Positions 61,901-64,000 of a stretch of DNA of 64,000 nt are shown piece after piece. How positions within the stretch are numbered: the stretch's first letter is position 1; every line of letters begins with the position of its first letter. This DNA is from Sphingobacteriales bacterium TSM_CSS. GTDB lineage: Bacteria; Bacteroidota; Bacteroidia; Chitinophagales; UBA2359. The position numbers and the translations under genes are program-made. Location: the NCBI GenBank assembly GCA_002212985.1, contig NBMY01000147.1, forward strand, positions 1 through 64,000, read 5' to 3'. Below the pieces are notes generated by a model that was given only the letters and a program-made list of their open reading frames with translations, did no database searches and was not told where the DNA came from.

Positions 61901-64000
61901 TTACCTCGTATTCATATCATTAATGATAGAAACAGCTTCAAGGAGGTAAACATCTTTGGTAAGTTTTGTGGTAAAATCTTTGGCGCGCGCCAGTTTTGCC
62001 GTATCGCCCGCCATTTCCGATACATCGGATTGGAGCGATTGTATGGCAAGTTCGGGAATTACGCGGGTAATGTCGTTGAATTTTTTGTTTTGGGCTTCGT
62101 TTTGCTTTTGTTCTGCCCGATATTTTTCAAGGTTCAGCGTTTCGGTAGTATTGTCGCGTTGTTCTTTGAGGTAAGCTGCCTGTTGCTCAATAAGTTGGAA
62201 GGTGGAGTTGTTATCAATTCGCTGATGGCTTTGGCTCTTAATTTTTTCAATACTGAACGAGTTGGGGCTTTGCCAGGGCGTATATTTGGTAGCTGCAATT
62301 TGGTCGAAAGGCATGGCATACTGCTGTTCTTTTTCGCCCACTTCAATTTGAGCATACTTATCGGGCAATGTTATATCGGGAATAACGCCGTTGAGTTGTG
62401 TGGTATGTCCGTTAATGCGGTAAAATTTTTGAATAGTGAGTTTAAGTGACCCCATTGGGCGCAGGGCGTTGTCGGCAACCAAAGCATCGAGGTTGGTAAA
62501 CCGTTGTACGGTTCCTTTACCATAGGTGGCTTTGCTGCCTACTATAACGGCTCGCCCGTAATCTTGCATGGCTGCTGCCATAATTTCGGAAGCAGATGCG
62601 CTAAACTGGTTTACCAATATGACCAGCGGCCCGCCGTAATGCGTTTGCGGGTCGCGGTCTTCATATACGTAAGGTACTTCATCGCGCGATTTTACCTGTA
62701 CAATGGGTCCGCTGTCAACAAACAAGCCTGCCATATCTACCACATCTCTGAGCGAGCCGCCTCCATTGTCGCGAAGGTCGAGAATAATACCGTTTACGCC
62801 TTCGGCTTTCAGTTTGCTGATTTCTTTTGCCACGTCGTCGGCACAGTTTCTGCCGTCCTGGTGGTTAAAATCGGCATAAAACTTGGGTAGGTTTATGTAC
62901 CCTGTAGTAGTGGCTAATTGCGTATCTTTTACCAGTGCAGATTTTGCGTATCCTTCTTCTATCATCACCACATCGCGAATGATGGAAATAACCTTAACGG
63001 TTCCGTCAACTTTTTTGATGGTAAGCCTTACTTCGGTTCCTTTTTTGCCCCGAATAAGTTGCACGGCATCATCAAGGCGCATATCCACCACATCAACTGG
63101 TTCATCGGCGCCTTGTGCTACCTTTAAAATAACATCATCTACCTGCAATTCTCCCTGCCTTGCCGAAGGGCTGCCGGGTACAATGCTAATTACTTTAATA
63201 TATCCGTCTTTTTCCTGAAGGGTAGCGCCTATACCCTCTAAGCGGCCCGAAAGTGAAATATCGAAATCTTCTTTGGCTTTGGGCGGGAAATAATTGCTAT
63301 GCGGGTCATAAGCCGAGGTAATGGCATTGAGGTAGGCTGCCAGACGGTCGTCGGGGGTAATTTTGTCCATGCGGTTAAACCAGCTGTCCTGAGTTTTCAG
63401 CACTTTTTGGCGTGCTTCTGCCTCCATTTCTTCAAGGTTCCTGGATTTATATGTTTTGTCGCCTTTTTCAACCGCTTTTTCCTGTTCTTCCATCATATCG
63501 GCAAGGCGCACCATGGTTTGATATTTGAGCGACTGATACCAGCGTGTTTTTAACTCTTCTTTGGTTTGAACATAACCCAGTTTTTTGGAGTCGAGTTCCA
63601 GGGATTCTTCCTTAGTAAAATCAAACGGTTGTTGAAGAATTTGGTTGTAGTAGGTTTTAGCCTCTGCCACCCTTTCATCAATAATTTTTACCGAAAGGTT
63701 CAGGAAATCGAAACTTACGTCCAAAATCTGGTTGTCAATTTTGGTTTTGTATTTTTCTAATTCTGCAACATCGGGCTGAAGCAGGAACCGTTTGGTGGGG
63801 TCCAAATCATCGAGGTACAGGTTGTACACTCTTTCGGAAAACTGATTGTCTATGGGCAGCGGTTCATAATGTTCCGATGCCAAATCCTGCATGATTACCC
63901 GAAGTATGGCTTCTCCTTTTTCGGGAAGCGGCGGGTTTTGGTTCTCCTGTGAGTGTCCGAACACAAAAACACCTGTAATAATAAATGGCAATGTTAAACC
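61901..64000 (-). CDS. Tail-specific (carboxy-terminal processing) protease, 5' end cut by window
   Basis: At least 699 residues visible. The first residues (LTLPFIITGVFVFG) are the hydrophobic core of a signal peptide whose start lies beyond the window. The order is a helical N-terminal region (30-200), a PDZ domain near 235-320 (GIGATLQEKDGYIKVISIVPGSPSA), and an S41 protease domain with GIILDLRDNGGGSLRDVVDMAG, the catalytic Ser in FSASASEIMAAAMQDYG and Lys in ATYGKGTVQRF. A DUF3340-type C-terminal extension (about 520-696) follows. It cuts periplasmic proteins from their C-termini, like Prc. The Ser-Lys dyad is intact. Confidence 0.93.
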   Translation of the reverse strand, partial: GLTLPFIITGVFVFGHSQENQNPPLPEKGEAILRVIMQDLASEHYEPLPIDNQFSERVYNLYLDDLDPTKRFLLQPDVAELEKYKTKIDNQILDVSFDFLNLSVKIIDERVAEAKTYYNQILQQPFDFTKEESLELDSKKLGYVQTKEELKTRWYQSLKYQTMVRLADMMEEQEKAVEKGDKTYKSRNLEEMEAEARQKVLKTQDSWFNRMDKITPDDRLAAYLNAITSAYDPHSNYFPPKAKEDFDISLSGRLEGIGATLQEKDGYIKVISIVPGSPSARQGELQVDDVILKVAQGADEPVDVVDMRLDDAVQLIRGKKGTEVRLTIKKVDGTVKVISIIRDVVMIEEGYAKSALVKDTQLATTTGYINLPKFYADFNHQDGRNCADDVAKEISKLKAEGVNGIILDLRDNGGGSLRDVVDMAGLFVDSGPIVQVKSRDEVPYVYEDRDPQTHYGGPLVILVNQFSASASEIMAAAMQDYGRAVIVGSKATYGKGTVQRFTNLDALVADNALRPMGSLKLTIQKFYRINGHTTQLNGVIPDITLPDKYAQIEVGEKEQQYAMPFDQIAATKYTPWQSPNSFSIEKIKSQSHQRIDNNSTFQLIEQQAAYLKEQRDNTTETLNLEKYRAEQKQNEAQNKKFNDITRVIPELAIQSLQSDVSEMAGDTAKLARAKDFTTKLTKDVYLLEAVSIINDMNTR

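Overview
The window is a stretch of chromosome from a member of the Bacteroidota; the class cannot be fixed from sequence alone. Four things point there. Several secreted proteins carry type IX secretion sorting domains (PhoD-like phosphatase, anchor-V protein, giant gliding-type adhesin). There is a complete alternative complex III respiratory locus, plus Bacteroidota families such as TamL, DUF5777, the outer membrane beta-barrel receptor family and the DUF3340-type tail-specific protease. Many genes are preceded by the Bacteroidota promoter pattern (TTTG or TTGG, about 20 bases, TANNTTTG). Nothing looks like a phage, plasmid or insertion sequence, and I saw no tRNA, rRNA or CRISPR array.

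Layout. 1-13.4 kb: cell-surface and secreted proteins: PhoD/T9SS, a frameshifted TPR protein with a BatD-like membrane protein, Bcp peroxiredoxin, an anchor-V/T9SS protein, a DUF5777 barrel, and a 1274-residue adhesin with ten Ig-like repeats. Next to the adhesin is a tandem pair of Uma2-family nuclease-like genes. 13.4-24.7 kb: housekeeping and envelope: TamL, a SpoU rRNA methyltransferase, a Uup-type ABC-F protein, FolD, a small glycogen-binding-domain protein, a large outer membrane receptor, and rpmI-rplT. 24.7-34.8 kb: a papain-like secreted protease, RibBA with two glycosyltransferases and an SRPBCC protein in one minus-strand run, a cytochrome lipoprotein, CysQ and lipoproteins of unknown role. 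34.9-44 kb: MnmA, GDPD, an M23 peptidase, a NeuD-like acyltransferase, a MerR regulator, an MBL hydrolase, an F420-reductase-like protein, a secreted WD40-caspase and MazG.

44-60.8 kb is the core of the window, all on the minus strand. ActA-ActB-ActC-ActD-ActE-ActF (quinol:cytochrome c oxidoreductase, alternative complex III) runs straight into CoxB-CoxA-CyoE-CoxC-CoxC-CoxD and ends at a strong terminator near 45.6 kb. A Sco copper chaperone and a DUF420 protein follow. Together they form a branch that oxidises quinol and passes electrons through c-type hemes to an aa3-type oxidase. ActE here is fused to an OmpA peptidoglycan-binding domain, and ActA carries an extra N-terminal cytochrome c domain. 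The window ends inside a tail-specific protease gene.

The most interesting non-coding signals are four. First, three copies of a roughly 185-bp three-hairpin repeat, all in the same orientation and all between convergent genes. Second, a terminator-like hairpin inside the leader of the glycogen-binding-domain gene. Third, a structured rpmI-rplT spacer. Fourth, a weak cobalamin-riboswitch-like element near 5.7 kb. No single wholly new system is evident. The best candidates for novelty are the OmpA-tethered ActE, the secreted WD40-caspase, the patchwork Uma2 pair and the repeat family.
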